DNA from: CBDFLD01 sp965249005
GTDB taxonomy: Bacteria > Acidobacteriota > UBA6911
Assembly: GCA_965249005.1 (NCBI GenBank)
Contig: CBDFLD010000022.1
Coordinates: forward strand, 744,001 to 808,000
Direction: 5' to 3'
DNA: 64,000 nt
The translations under genes and the position numbers were made by a program. Under the pieces are notes generated by a model. It did not search any database, was not told where the DNA came from, and saw nothing but the letters and a program-made list of their open reading frames with translations. Of this stretch, positions 52,177-62,120 are shown piece after piece (the stretch's first letter is position 1; each line of letters opens with the position of its first letter).

Positions 52177-55065
52177 TTAGCTCGCTGACCCTTTTTCCAG
52201 AAACAGCATCAGATCGACCAGTTCCTGCAGCGACATCACGTCCAGGAGCCCCTCGGGCATGATCGAGACGTCGGAAGGGCCCCGCTCCACGATCTCTGCC
52301 TTGGACACATCGATTCGGTCTCCCGATGCGTTGATCAGGGTCAAATGAGAGTCGCTCTCACCGGCCAGCATACCTGAGAGGAATTCTCCATCGAGCTTGA
52401 CAGAAATCCCGACGTACTGATCCGAGATGACCTTTGAAGGATACATGATCGACTCTAGGATCTCGCGGCGGCGAAATCTCTTGACGACGGTCGAAAGATC
52501 CGGTCCCCCGCCCCGACCCTCGTTTCCGAAGACATGGCAATTGACGCATCGCGCGCGGTAGAAGATCTTTCTCCCGCGGGCAGCGCTGCCGTACTCGTAG
52601 CTCATGGGATCGTATTCGAGAAAATCGGCGATCTCCTCGAAGCTCATCTGCGATAGATTCGACCTCTCCGGCTCGTCCCCTTCTACCGAAGCTGCCAACT
52701 CGGCCGCCTGGCGAGCCATCTCGGTGACAGATTCTAGCCTGCGTGCCTCGGCCGCGACGCGTTCCTCTTCGGGAAGAAGCGCAAGGGTCGATTCCCAAAG
52801 GTTGTTGGTGTAGCCCGACATGCTGGCGGCGCCCCGAAACTTCCACGCTCGGTCGAACCAGTCCACGAGCTTCCGGCGCTGCGGCTGCGTCCACCCCTCG
52901 TCGATCGCCCTCAGCGCGTATACGGTATGAATCTGCTCCTGCTGCGATTTGCCCGGTGTCAGATATGCAAGAATGGCGTCGATGGCACCGGGGGTCTTCA
53001 TATAAGAAAGTACGAGTTGAAGCTCCCGATTGACCCGCGTATCCGAGGACGGAAACTGTTCCAAGAGTCTCGGCCCGATCCGTGCGCACAACGTTTGACG
53101 TTTCTCCTCCTCGATGGCATAGGAATCGAAACGGATCAATCCAAGCTGCAGTACCCTTAGATAACGAAGCATCGTATCGTCATTCATGCGGACCGTGCTG
53201 TACTCATCGAGCTTGGAGAGAATCACCCGGCCATGTTGCGGCGTAGACTGAGTGTATATGAGAGCCAGTGTGCCCTCGAGCGCTCCGCGGGGACGCCGTT
53301 CAATCTCGTCGGCCGCCACGAGATCGACCCATGCCGAGGGGTCGACGCGCGATAGCACCAGCCGCGCCGCGTAACGAACGACCCGATCCTCATGATCGAG
53401 GAGGGCGTGGAGCTGAAGGGGCAAAGTATCATCCGTTGAAAAAGGAACCTTCGGCGTCAACCCTGCCCGGATCAACGCTTCGCAGGCCCGGCGCACAACG
53501 AATGGGTCGGTGTCGGAGAGTGCCCCGATCAAGTCGTCCCGTGCTTGCTCGAAAGAAGCGGTGCCGAGCAAGAGTATGGAGCCCGCACGAACCAGAGGAT
53601 CCGAGTCCCGGGCCAGACCCGAGAGAAAGGCTCGATCCGGCTTCGTTCCAGACATCTGTAACAACTCGAGGGCTCGCAGACGCTGATCCGTTGAACGGTC
53701 CTCGTCGAGCAGCGCCTCCTCCACCTGGGCCTCCCAATCGTCCCCTATTTCTTGAATGGACCGACTGAGGGACGTCCGACCCCAGGCAGAGCGAGGCATC
53801 GGCTGGTTCAGAATTCCCTCGATGCTCCCGGTACTCGGCTCCGGCCTCTTTCTATCTCCAGAGTAGCGAACACGATAGAGTCCACCGGTGGTCGAGCGTC
53901 CACCGATGGAAAAGTAGAGAAACCCGCCGGGGCCGATGTCCAGGTCGGTAACATTCAGGGGTTCACCTAAAACGAAATCCCCCGTCTTTCCTTCATAGGT
54001 CGCTCCTGCTCTTTTGGGGAAAACGACTCGAATCCTTCCTCGTGACCAGTCCCCCATGAACAACGCCCCATAGAATTCTTCGGGATATCGATGGTGGTAG
54101 TAGAAGGCGATACCCACAGGAGAACCCCTCCCGAGATCGTCCACACTCGGGAGTGTGTCGATATAGTAGAAGGGAAACTTGCTCGAACCGGTGCGCCAGC
54201 CGTAGTCCCCCCCCGGAATGGAATGAATCACTCGAATAGGCCGAAACCAGGGAAGGCCAAAGTCCCATTCCATGTCCGAGTCGAAGGTAAAGATCTCCCC
54301 CGAGATATCGGCTGCCATATCGAAAGGATTGCGAAATCCGGCCTCAATGCGGCTCCACCGAGTGAGGTCGGGCGAGAGGCGGTGAATCGTGCCAGCCGGG
54401 GCACGGATATGATTGGCATGGCCGCGCGGATCGACGTAACGGGGCAGCAAATGATCTTCCTGCAGACCGATGACCGGGGAATCCGGGTCCACCCGGACAT
54501 CCGGATGAGAGTGATTGCCGTAGAGAACGTAATAGTATCCGTCCGGGCCGCGAAAGATCGCGTGCGGCCCGTGCTCCCGTATCGGACCGCAGGACCTTGC
54601 GATCAGAATCACGTTGTCGGCCTCGTCATCCCCGTCGACATCCGTAACCCGGTAGAGACCGGTACCCTGCGGGCCTTCGGAGTTGACGAGCAGATCTCCC
54701 GGCCCGATGTAGTACATCCCGTGCGCCATCTGGACGTCGTCACAAAAGACCTTCTCGGACTCATATCGGCCGTCGCCGTCCTCATCGTCGAGCAGGAGTA
54801 TTCCTCCGTGTTCGGTACTCATGGCGGGGCGGCCCCGGTGATCGAACGTCATGTTGACCACCGAACCGAGAGTTGCCACATGCTCGACGGAGAAGCCCTC
54901 GGGCGTGATGAAGCGTCCTTGCATGACCTCGAGTCGTTCGGTTCGACTTCGATCAAGATCGGGGATCAGGTGATCCGTTTCGTCCCCGGAATCCGGGCCC
55001 GAACAAGCGCCGCCAAAAAACAGCAGACCAACGGCGAGCAGGGTGGCTGAGCGAACCGCGTGCAT
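52177..55065 (-). CDS. PVC-type heme-binding CxxCH lipoprotein (dehydrogenase propeller, HEAT, cytochrome c)
   Basis: 962 residues, probable lipoprotein (FFGGACSG). Residues about 50-410 form a membrane-bound-dehydrogenase propeller (MTFDHRGRPAMSTEH, DEDGDGRYESEKVFCDD, GFRNPFDMAADISGEIFTFDSDMEWD). Residues 440-800 are HEAT-like helices. The cytochrome domain has CVNCH (840-844) with the distal Met in VSIMPEGL. This single-chain arrangement is the usual one, in contrast to the split pair at 37980-42424. Expected to oxidise a carbohydrate or alcohol and pass electrons to the membrane; the substrate is not known. Confidence 0.9.
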   Translation of the reverse strand: MHAVRSATLLAVGLLFFGGACSGPDSGDETDHLIPDLDRSRTERLEVMQGRFITPEGFSVEHVATLGSVVNMTFDHRGRPAMSTEHGGILLLDDEDGDGRYESEKVFCDDVQMAHGMYYIGPGDLLVNSEGPQGTGLYRVTDVDGDDEADNVILIARSCGPIREHGPHAIFRGPDGYYYVLYGNHSHPDVRVDPDSPVIGLQEDHLLPRYVDPRGHANHIRAPAGTIHRLSPDLTRWSRIEAGFRNPFDMAADISGEIFTFDSDMEWDFGLPWFRPIRVIHSIPGGDYGWRTGSSKFPFYYIDTLPSVDDLGRGSPVGIAFYYHHRYPEEFYGALFMGDWSRGRIRVVFPKRAGATYEGKTGDFVLGEPLNVTDLDIGPGGFLYFSIGGRSTTGGLYRVRYSGDRKRPEPSTGSIEGILNQPMPRSAWGRTSLSRSIQEIGDDWEAQVEEALLDEDRSTDQRLRALELLQMSGTKPDRAFLSGLARDSDPLVRAGSILLLGTASFEQARDDLIGALSDTDPFVVRRACEALIRAGLTPKVPFSTDDTLPLQLHALLDHEDRVVRYAARLVLSRVDPSAWVDLVAADEIERRPRGALEGTLALIYTQSTPQHGRVILSKLDEYSTVRMNDDTMLRYLRVLQLGLIRFDSYAIEEEKRQTLCARIGPRLLEQFPSSDTRVNRELQLVLSYMKTPGAIDAILAYLTPGKSQQEQIHTVYALRAIDEGWTQPQRRKLVDWFDRAWKFRGAASMSGYTNNLWESTLALLPEEERVAAEARRLESVTEMARQAAELAASVEGDEPERSNLSQMSFEEIADFLEYDPMSYEYGSAARGRKIFYRARCVNCHVFGNEGRGGGPDLSTVVKRFRRREILESIMYPSKVISDQYVGISVKLDGEFLSGMLAGESDSHLTLINASGDRIDVSKAEIVERGPSDVSIMPEGLLDVMSLQELVDLMLFLEKGSAS

Positions 55066-55159
55066 AGTTCGTCGATTCTCCTTTTCACTCTGGTTAAATC
55101 AGGGCTCTCTCGCAGCCTGTTCGACGACTGCCAAGCATACAGGAAAGGAGACTTGGTTT

Positions 55160-57049
55160 TCATCCGGAGAGTTTGAAACAAGTCAACGTGTGAGGATCGA
55201 TATCAATCTGGAAACCGCTGTCGGTCTTCGTATAATTCGATTTGGAGGTCGTGGGCAGCGTGAGGACTGGCTCGATTCCCGATTTGCCGTGCGCTTCCAG
55301 CCATACATTTACGGAATGCCCATTGAAGTTGTGAAGCACAAGGTAGTCCTCGCCGTAGGGGTGCACACTGACGAGAATGGGCCCGCGGAATGTGATGCCG
55401 AACGGCCGGAGCATCTCCGCGCGTAGTTCCTCGAGCGGTAGAACATTACGCTGCGGCCTCTGGCCTGTTTGCCGGAACCTGCGTTTGATCATCTCCGGCA
55501 AAGACAGCTGCATTCCGAAGACCTTCGCCGCCATCTGCCCGTCGCCCATGTATTTCATAGAGGTATCCCAGCCTACATCCGATCTCAGCGCTTCCCAGGC
55601 CTCTTCTCCCGTGATCGCGCTCAGCTGATTTGCCATGTCGTACGGGTCGGCGAATCCACGATAGTCGAATACAGAGGGATTCGAAACGCTTCCCTGGATC
55701 ACGAAGACATTAGGCTTGTCGATGAACTCTTGGTCCAATGTCGCCGCCAGCCCATCTGTCATGAGAATGGGCACGGAAGAGTCCCGCAGAGATTTGATTT
55801 TCTCGTCATAATCCGGGAAGGACCGTGTGTGCAGGGAAAGGAAGAATCCCTCCGCGTCGCCGGGAAAGTCGCGAGTGGGACGGAGTGGGATTCCCACCTG
55901 ACCGATGTAGTCGAACACGTTGGCATCATAGGCCGTGCCAAAGTCCCACGGCTCCGCTCGGTTCGGTCTTGCAGCAACGAGGCCCCGAACTCGGTTCTCA
56001 TTTACAATGCTGGCAAGCTTCGAGATCTCGGCCGAGTCATTAAGAATGATCTGAAACTGGCCTTCTCCGCCCGGGAACCCCCAGCGATAGTTCGGGCTGA
56101 TACCGCCGTAGGGATGCAGGACGATCTCCCGGGGTGCGCCAAGAACCGTTTGATAGGTCGTGTCGAGCAGGTGGTTCGTGTCTTGTAACGGCATAATCCA
56201 CGAACCGCCCAACCTTCCGCCCCCCATTTCATTCATCCACCGCGTCAGAAAAAACGCGCGGTAGGGACCTTGGGTGCGCAGCAAGTTCTGGGGCGACTCC
56301 GTAAAGGGACCCACTTCGGTCCCGATCCATATCCCATCGAATTCCTTCAGCATGTAATCAATATCCTGACCCTGGCGTGAGAATTGTTCGTACATGGCAG
56401 GAAACTTGTAGATGAGCTGGATGTCCGGCCTAATCTTTCGGGAGGGTGCAATAGCGTGATCGCGCAATACTTGCCGAAGCTGATCGCAGCGAAACTCGGT
56501 CCACGTTCTGTTCCCTTTCTCCGCCTGACATTGATCGCACTGACAGTGCGACCAGATGTATTCATCGATGAGAATGGTGTCGAACAGGCTAGCGGCAAAT
56601 GTGAATATGTCTTCGAGCGCTTCTTGGGACGCCTTTTTGGTCAGGCAGGGAAAGTGAGTCAATACAGTACCCGGCTCGCCATATCGGGTCGTGCATATTG
56701 CGGCCGCGACGTCGAAGCCAGCATCCCGGAGCCGATCCCTCGCGTGAGCGATCATTTCCCGGGTTGCCTGCTTTCCATTCCGAAATGTCTCCAGGTATAT
56801 GCGGGGGATTCCTTGCTCGCCACATAATCGGATAACATCGTCGATGGCTTCATCGGTGGCGAGGTATCGCTCGATCTCGTCCGCCATGAAATACGTGGAA
56901 AAAACAAGGCGGCCTCTGTCATGTGCGGCTCCCTCTCTGGACCGATCCGCCGGCGACAATTCCTGTGGTGTATCTACATGTGAGTCGGCGCTCCCCGAAC
57001 AGGAAACCGTGACGATACCGGCCGCAACCAACGTAGTGACGCGCCGCAT
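55160..57049 (-). CDS. Lipoprotein of unknown function, glycosidase-like
   Basis: 629 residues from the ATG at 57049, chosen because it starts a lipoprotein signal (MRRVTTLVAAGIVTVSC, Cys17); the frame is open to 57163. The segment FSTYFMADEIERYLATDE followed by IPRIYLETFRNGK, and FDTILIDEYIWSHCQCDQCQ with two CxxC-type pairs, suggest a TIM-barrel with Glu/Asp residues at strand ends, as in glycoside hydrolases of the GH42-like clan. The C-terminal 130 residues look like a beta-sandwich. I cannot name a family. 117 bases after the Gfo/Idh/MocA stop on the same strand... the gene lies downstream of it and may be co-transcribed. Confidence 0.75.
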   Translation of the reverse strand: MRRVTTLVAAGIVTVSCSGSADSHVDTPQELSPADRSREGAAHDRGRLVFSTYFMADEIERYLATDEAIDDVIRLCGEQGIPRIYLETFRNGKQATREMIAHARDRLRDAGFDVAAAICTTRYGEPGTVLTHFPCLTKKASQEALEDIFTFAASLFDTILIDEYIWSHCQCDQCQAEKGNRTWTEFRCDQLRQVLRDHAIAPSRKIRPDIQLIYKFPAMYEQFSRQGQDIDYMLKEFDGIWIGTEVGPFTESPQNLLRTQGPYRAFFLTRWMNEMGGGRLGGSWIMPLQDTNHLLDTTYQTVLGAPREIVLHPYGGISPNYRWGFPGGEGQFQIILNDSAEISKLASIVNENRVRGLVAARPNRAEPWDFGTAYDANVFDYIGQVGIPLRPTRDFPGDAEGFFLSLHTRSFPDYDEKIKSLRDSSVPILMTDGLAATLDQEFIDKPNVFVIQGSVSNPSVFDYRGFADPYDMANQLSAITGEEAWEALRSDVGWDTSMKYMGDGQMAAKVFGMQLSLPEMIKRRFRQTGQRPQRNVLPLEELRAEMLRPFGITFRGPILVSVHPYGEDYLVLHNFNGHSVNVWLEAHGKSGIEPVLTLPTTSKSNYTKTDSGFQIDIDPHTLTCFKLSG

Positions 57050-57165
57050 CCAGGTTCCCAGCTTTGACAAATCACCCCTGTCACCTTTGCAGGTTCCAAT
57101 AGGGCGGACTCCGGTTGCTGTTGGTGCCCGGATCAGGGATTCCCACCGCTCGATCATTTGCAAGG

Positions 57166-58527
57166 CTACCAGGCCTTCGTATGCCCGGGAATGGCGATCG
57201 GATATTTGCCGTCTTCGTCCGGCACGGCCGGTGGCGCGGTGTTCATTGCATACTGATCGATACCGGGGGCAAGGCTCAAATCCGATTGCGTTGCTTCCTC
57301 CCAGGTGACCTCTTGACCCGAATAGGTCGCCAACCGGCCAAGCACTGCAGTCATGCTGCTTTTGGCTCCATGGTATCCATCGTTGAGAGGTGTATCATCT
57401 CGGATCGCGTTGACCAGATCCTCATGTTCCACCTGAAAAGGATTCTCTTTCCACTGGGACTGTACCCGGCGCGCGCTGGCGTAACTGGCCGCACCACCAG
57501 TACCGTACGGACCGGACCCGACGGTGATGCGGCCCTGGGTGCCAAGGGCGTTGTCGGAAACGTGGGACCAGCCACCAGGCTGCTGTTTCGCTTGAGCGAA
57601 ATGTATGCAACTGTCTGCGTAAGTGTACTCCACGAAATGGTGGTCGAATATCTGGCCGTTACCGCAGCCGGTACGGACCTGGCGGCCGCCCAACCCGTTG
57701 GCCTTCACGGGAACCTCGTCCCGCTTCATCCAGTTGGCGATGTCGATCTCATGAACCGCTTGCTCGACAATGTGGTCGCCACTGAGCCATGTGAACTTAC
57801 CCCAACGGCGAATTTGCCATTCCATTTCGGAGACGTGATCGGGTTTGCGGGTGTGATCCGGACCGTTCGATGGCATGTTGAAATAGGTGCGGATGATCAC
57901 AAGGTCACCGATTTCGCCGTCATGGATGCGTTGGATCCCTTCGAGGTAGTTTTTTTGGTGGCGACGCTGCAAGCCGACAACCACCTTCAGATTCTTGACA
58001 TCGGCCAGTTTGTTCGTCTCCATCAGCTGTCGGAAGCCGGGGCCATCCACGCAGCAGGGTTTTTCCATGAAAACGTGCTTTCCAGCAGCAATGGCAGCAG
58101 CGTAGTGCAACGGCCTGAAGCCCGGCGGCGTGGTCAGAAACACAATATCGACATCCGTTGCCATCGCTCTCTTGTACGCATCGAAACCGATGAATTTTCG
58201 ATCGTCACTGACGTCGATCCGGTCGCAGATCTCGGGAATCTCCTTCAAAGCCGTCAGGCTCCTCTGTAAACGATCCTCGAGAACGTCGGCCATGACGACG
58301 AGACGGACATCCCCTACGCGGCTCAATGCGTCCTTCACGGCGCCGCTACCGCGTCCGCCGCATCCGATCAGGGCGATTTTCAAAGTACTGCTGCCAGCCA
58401 CGTGGGCGCTGCGAGCAATGCCCAATCGTTCCGTCAGTCCCGCAGCAACCGTAATCCCAGCCGACCGGGTCAGGAACTGACGCCGTGTAGTTTCGCCTTG
58501 CCGGGACGATTTCTCTGCACCGTTCAT
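57166..58527 (-). CDS. Tat-exported Gfo/Idh/MocA family oxidoreductase
   Basis: 453 residues from the ATG at 58527, which follows GAAGGGGGATAAC. Twin-arginine signal in ETTRRQFLTRSAGITVAAG. Rossmann motif IGCGGRGSG and catalytic-lysine motif EKPCCVD. The substrate domain contains GDHIVEQAVHEIDIANW, where the family has its active-site His. More distant from the other three copies in the window than they are from each other, judging by motif wording. Upstream of the lipoprotein at 55160 on the same strand. Confidence 0.92.
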   Translation of the reverse strand: MNGAEKSSRQGETTRRQFLTRSAGITVAAGLTERLGIARSAHVAGSSTLKIALIGCGGRGSGAVKDALSRVGDVRLVVMADVLEDRLQRSLTALKEIPEICDRIDVSDDRKFIGFDAYKRAMATDVDIVFLTTPPGFRPLHYAAAIAAGKHVFMEKPCCVDGPGFRQLMETNKLADVKNLKVVVGLQRRHQKNYLEGIQRIHDGEIGDLVIIRTYFNMPSNGPDHTRKPDHVSEMEWQIRRWGKFTWLSGDHIVEQAVHEIDIANWMKRDEVPVKANGLGGRQVRTGCGNGQIFDHHFVEYTYADSCIHFAQAKQQPGGWSHVSDNALGTQGRITVGSGPYGTGGAASYASARRVQSQWKENPFQVEHEDLVNAIRDDTPLNDGYHGAKSSMTAVLGRLATYSGQEVTWEEATQSDLSLAPGIDQYAMNTAPPAVPDEDGKYPIAIPGHTKAW

Positions 58528-59072
58528 GTTATCCCCCTTCAATCAAGATTGGCTCAAGAAGCAAAAGTGCCTATTTAGAAAATTGTATGACGGCAGGAAA
58601 GACGTGACAAGGGAGAATGGATGGACAGGCGAGCCGAGAGGTATCTTAACGCCTGGACCGAAAGGCGTTCCAAGTCCCTCGGCAAGCCACCGAACGCGCA
58701 ACGGGCTCGTTTCGCAATTCGAAAGGGCTCACGACGATCCCGGCATTTGGTTGTAACGATTGTCGCTGCTACTCACATCTATTCCGCGCTTCTAACGCGG
58801 CGGAACTCGCGTCGTTCTCGAGATGTCTCGGAGGCACGATTGAAAAGTGGGCACATGACTCTTACGACATCGCGGGCAGCTCGCACTTTCGCGGCTATCA
58901 CGCAATCGAGCCCGTGGTCGGATGTGGTCTCTTCGCGCAGCCTGCTTCGTTCTTATTCTATGTTGAGTGTCTTCGTTCTCGACCTGGCCTCACTCTATGG
59001 CTGCACGGCCGTGAAGGAGATCCGCGTCCAGCACATCTCGACGCTTGACTACGCCGACGTAAGCGTCGCAGA
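58528..59072. other. 545-base gap without a convincing gene
   Basis: Two plus-strand frames are open for 140-160 codons here (58621-59100, and another ending near 59050), but neither has a ribosome-binding site, a recognisable motif or sensible composition, and they exclude each other. A short inverted repeat AACGCC/GGCGTT lies near 58648-58669. It may be a decayed gene; I see nothing else. Confidence 0.5.
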
Positions 59073-59999
59073 TCATAAATCAAAAGAGCTTTCTACCTGA
59101 GATCTGATCGATGACAAATCTTGTAGGCGTTTGATATCTTCAAAGAGCCGATTCCCCTGGTTATGGCTGCGACTGAGCAATCTCAGCCATTGTTTGCTTC
59201 TCGCCACTAGATAGTTTTCTGAATGAGAGCTATCAAAAAAGCGCTGCCACAGAGGCTCGAGCTGCGGCCAGCCCAAGCGCTCGGTGTCTTGAACGATTTC
59301 ACGAGCGAGAAAGGGATTGGCCACGGCACCGCGGCCCAGCATAAAGTGGTCGCAACCGCTGATCTCTCGGCATCGCTTGAAATCCTCGAGCGACCAGATC
59401 TCGCCATTGCCAATCAATGGAATCTTCAGCGCGATTCTGAGATCGGCCAACGCACGCCAATCAGCGGGAGGTTTATAGCCCTGAATCTTGGTACGCGCAT
59501 GTACGGTCAACCAACGGGCACCGGCCGATTCCGCGGCCAACGAGTTCTCGAGCGCGAGTTCTTTGCTCGCATAGCCAAGACGGATCTTCACGGTGACCGG
59601 GATGGTCGCCGGCACGGCTTTTCTCACCGCTCTGGTGATATCGTGAACTCGCCTGGGCTCTTGGAGGATGACCGAGCCGCCGTCGTGGTTGTTCACCTTC
59701 TTGGCCGGACAACCAAAGTTGATGTCAATGCCAGGAGCACCGAGTTTGACGGCCATGGCCGCATTCTCGGCCATCAGTTGTGGATCTCCTCCCAAAAGCT
59801 GAACAAAGACCGGAATGCCGGAGGAGGTTTTTCCGCCGCTGGCCAACTCTGGGCTGTAGCGCCGAAAGACGTGGATAGGCAAAAGGCCTTGAGTGACCCG
59901 GACAAACTCGGTGGCCGTAGAGTCATAACCTCCGACGGAGGTCAAAAGCTCTCGCATCAATGGGTCGGTGAGCCCGTCCATCGGGGCCAGTAGTAACAC
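59073..59999 (-). CDS. tRNA-dihydrouridine synthase, DusC-like
   Basis: 308 residues from a GTG at 59999 that overlaps the TAG of the EVE gene by one base. FMN-dependent TIM barrel starting LLLAPMDGLTDPLMRELL, with the catalytic C97 in NFGCPAKKVNNHDGG, then VKIRLGY, LTVHARTKIQGYKPPADW and IGNGEIWS, MLGRGAVANPFL. These match the DusC branch, which reduces U16 in tRNA. Cytoplasmic. Translational coupling to the EVE-domain protein is clear from the overlap. Confidence 0.93.
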   Translation of the reverse strand: MLLLAPMDGLTDPLMRELLTSVGGYDSTATEFVRVTQGLLPIHVFRRYSPELASGGKTSSGIPVFVQLLGGDPQLMAENAAMAVKLGAPGIDINFGCPAKKVNNHDGGSVILQEPRRVHDITRAVRKAVPATIPVTVKIRLGYASKELALENSLAAESAGARWLTVHARTKIQGYKPPADWRALADLRIALKIPLIGNGEIWSLEDFKRCREISGCDHFMLGRGAVANPFLAREIVQDTERLGWPQLEPLWQRFFDSSHSENYLVARSKQWLRLLSRSHNQGNRLFEDIKRLQDLSSIRSQVESSFDL

Positions 60000-60472
60000 T
60001 ACTTCTCCGCCATCTCACAAACTTTGAGAAACTCTTTTTCTTTGACCGGTTGAATGGAGAGACGCATGCCCCTTTTGATCACCAGCATTTCCTTCAGACT
60101 CTTTTCACCTTTCAACTCATCGAGGCTGATCAGCCTTTTGAGTTTCTTTTTGAAACGCACCTCTACACAGTGCCAGATGGGTCGTTCATCAGAAGCCTTG
60201 GCGTCGTAATACTTGCTCTTGGGGTCGCGAGCAGTGACGTCTGCAACGGCTTTGGCACTGATCTCGGCGATGCCAGCTACCCCTGGTGGGTTGGCATTGG
60301 AGTGGTAGAAGAGCACGAGATCGCCGACTTGCATGTCGTTCATCATGAAATTGCGGGCTTGGTAATTGCGTATACCGTCCCACAGGGTCTTGTTGTCGCT
60401 CTCGAGATCATCGATGGAAAAGGCCTCGGGCTCAGACTTCATCAACCAGTAGTTTTTCTTTCTTTTTGCCAT
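59999..60472 (-). CDS. EVE domain protein (thymocyte nuclear protein 1-like)
   Basis: 157 residues, single EVE domain: KNYWLMKSEPEAFSIDDL at the start, then TLWDGIRNYQARNFM, MQVGDLVLFYHSN and PPGVAGIAEI. EVE is a PUA-like fold that binds modified bases in RNA or DNA. A basic Lys-rich C-terminal half. The overlap with the tRNA-dihydrouridine synthase start makes a role around modified nucleic acid plausible, but its ligand is not known. Confidence 0.93.
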   Translation of the reverse strand: MAKRKKNYWLMKSEPEAFSIDDLESDNKTLWDGIRNYQARNFMMNDMQVGDLVLFYHSNANPPGVAGIAEISAKAVADVTARDPKSKYYDAKASDERPIWHCVEVRFKKKLKRLISLDELKGEKSLKEMLVIKRGMRLSIQPVKEKEFLKVCEMAEK

Positions 60473-60716
60473 CTATAGAAACCCCTACACTAGCAGCTCG
60501 ATTGAGCAGAATCAGGGTGAAATTAGAGCAAATGACGTTCGAAATCAAGACTGGCGACCCAGAGACAAGTTCCGTTGGCGATCGAGAAGGCTTCATACTA
60601 TTCTGAAGTCAGCTCAAGTGGCGGGCAGGCTGTTTTCCGCCTCCGTGCTTCGAAAGAGGGTTGCTTTTTCGATGCCCGCGCTCACATGAAGAATACCTCC
60701 AAGGGAGCCTAAAAAG

Positions 60717-62045
60717 ATGAAGAGAATCAAGCGTCGTCACTTCCTGTTGGGTTCACTGGCCACTTCCGCAGTCGCCAAAACGGCCTGGCCCCGCCAGGTG
60801 TCCGCCAACGACAAAGTCACCCTTGCCATGATAGGTGTTGGCGTGCGCGCCAACGGTCTGCTGCACGACCTGACGGCTCGGCCGGACGTCGAGATCGCCT
60901 GTTTGTGTGATGTCGACGAGTCCAAGTTCGAACGTCCGTTGGAGACACTCGACTCTGAAGGTCGCCGCGAGCCCGATCTCGTCAAGGACTTTCGGCGCAT
61001 CCTGGATCGTTCCGATATCGACGGGGTTGTGATTGCGACTCCTCTGCACTGGCAAGCTCTTGCCACGATCATGAGTTGTCAGGCCGGCAAGGATGTCTTC
61101 TGCGAAAAACCTGGCTCCCACAACACCTATGAAGCGGAGATGACTGCGAAGGCAGCGCAAAAGTACGATCGGATTGTGCAGATCGGATTTCAGAACCGCA
61201 GCGCACCCTACGTCCAAAAGGCGATCGAGTACGCCCGCTCGGGCAAACTGGGCAAGGTCCACTTCGTGCGCGTGGTGGAGATGATTCGGGGAGGGACCCA
61301 TACGGCAAAGGGCCCCGTGCAAACGCCCCCTGGTCATCTCGATTGGGATTTCAGGTGCGGCCCGGGCCCGCTGACCGATTACAGCCCCGGGCGGTGGTGG
61401 TTCGATACTTACGACTACACGGGTGGGCGGATTTTCGACGATGGAGTCCACCAGCTCGACGTCGCCAGAGCTCTGATCGGACGCGACGATCCCAAGACCG
61501 TCTCGTGTACCGGTGGGCGTCACACCTACAATGACGGCCTCGACACACCGGACACCCTGTCGGCGACGTTTCAATTTGGGGATATCACGCTGGTGATTCA
61601 AGGGGCGCTTTGGGCCAACTATATGTACAAGTCACCCCAATCCATCCGGATGGGGGACAAGTTCTCGGACTGGCGCTTCCTCGCGACCAAGGTCGAAGTG
61701 ATGGGGACCGAGGCGATGATGACTTTTGGACGCCATGGCGGTGGCTGGCAAGTGCACGATCTCGAACGCAACGTGATCGCCTCGCAGTACGGCCGGGAGA
61801 CAACCGGCAAGCATCTCAGCAACTTTCTGGACTGCGTGCGGACACGGAAGCGTCCCAACGCGGATGTGGGCGAGGTCTACCGCTCAGTGTCGATGTGGCA
61901 TTTGGCCAACGCAGCCTATCGGGCGGGTGGCAAGACGCTGGAATACGATGCCAAGCAAATCGAGTTCGTCGGGGATCCCGAGTCCAGCAGGCTGCTGCAG
62001 CGCGAGGAGTACCGGGCGCCCTGGGCGCTTCCCAAGAAAGTCTGA
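60717..62045 (+). CDS. Tat-exported Gfo/Idh/MocA family oxidoreductase
   Basis: 442 residues; the ATG at 60717 follows AAGGGAGCC. The signal KRIKRRHFLLGSLATSA is twin-arginine, and the catalytic lysine is in FCEKPGSHN. Active-site candidates include FDDGVHQLDVA. The ending EYRAPWALPKKV resembles that of the copies at 28492 and 22733, so these three belong to one subfamily of exported sugar-type oxidoreductases. Divergent from the EVE/Dus pair, with a 244-base gap that holds no gene or clear structure. Confidence 0.92.
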   Translation: MKRIKRRHFLLGSLATSAVAKTAWPRQVSANDKVTLAMIGVGVRANGLLHDLTARPDVEIACLCDVDESKFERPLETLDSEGRREPDLVKDFRRILDRSDIDGVVIATPLHWQALATIMSCQAGKDVFCEKPGSHNTYEAEMTAKAAQKYDRIVQIGFQNRSAPYVQKAIEYARSGKLGKVHFVRVVEMIRGGTHTAKGPVQTPPGHLDWDFRCGPGPLTDYSPGRWWFDTYDYTGGRIFDDGVHQLDVARALIGRDDPKTVSCTGGRHTYNDGLDTPDTLSATFQFGDITLVIQGALWANYMYKSPQSIRMGDKFSDWRFLATKVEVMGTEAMMTFGRHGGGWQVHDLERNVIASQYGRETTGKHLSNFLDCVRTRKRPNADVGEVYRSVSMWHLANAAYRAGGKTLEYDAKQIEFVGDPESSRLLQREEYRAPWALPKKV

Positions 62046-62120
62046 ATGCCGGCGCCCGAGATGACCAACTCGAAGCCGAGCGTTCAGCCCGGTTCGTTCA
62101 GGTCGAGGAGCTTGGTTCCG

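Noticed and set aside
58621..59100. Plus-strand open frame of 159 codons
   Set aside because: No ribosome-binding site, Arg/Ser-rich composition, overlaps the Dus gene end and competes with another equally long frame.
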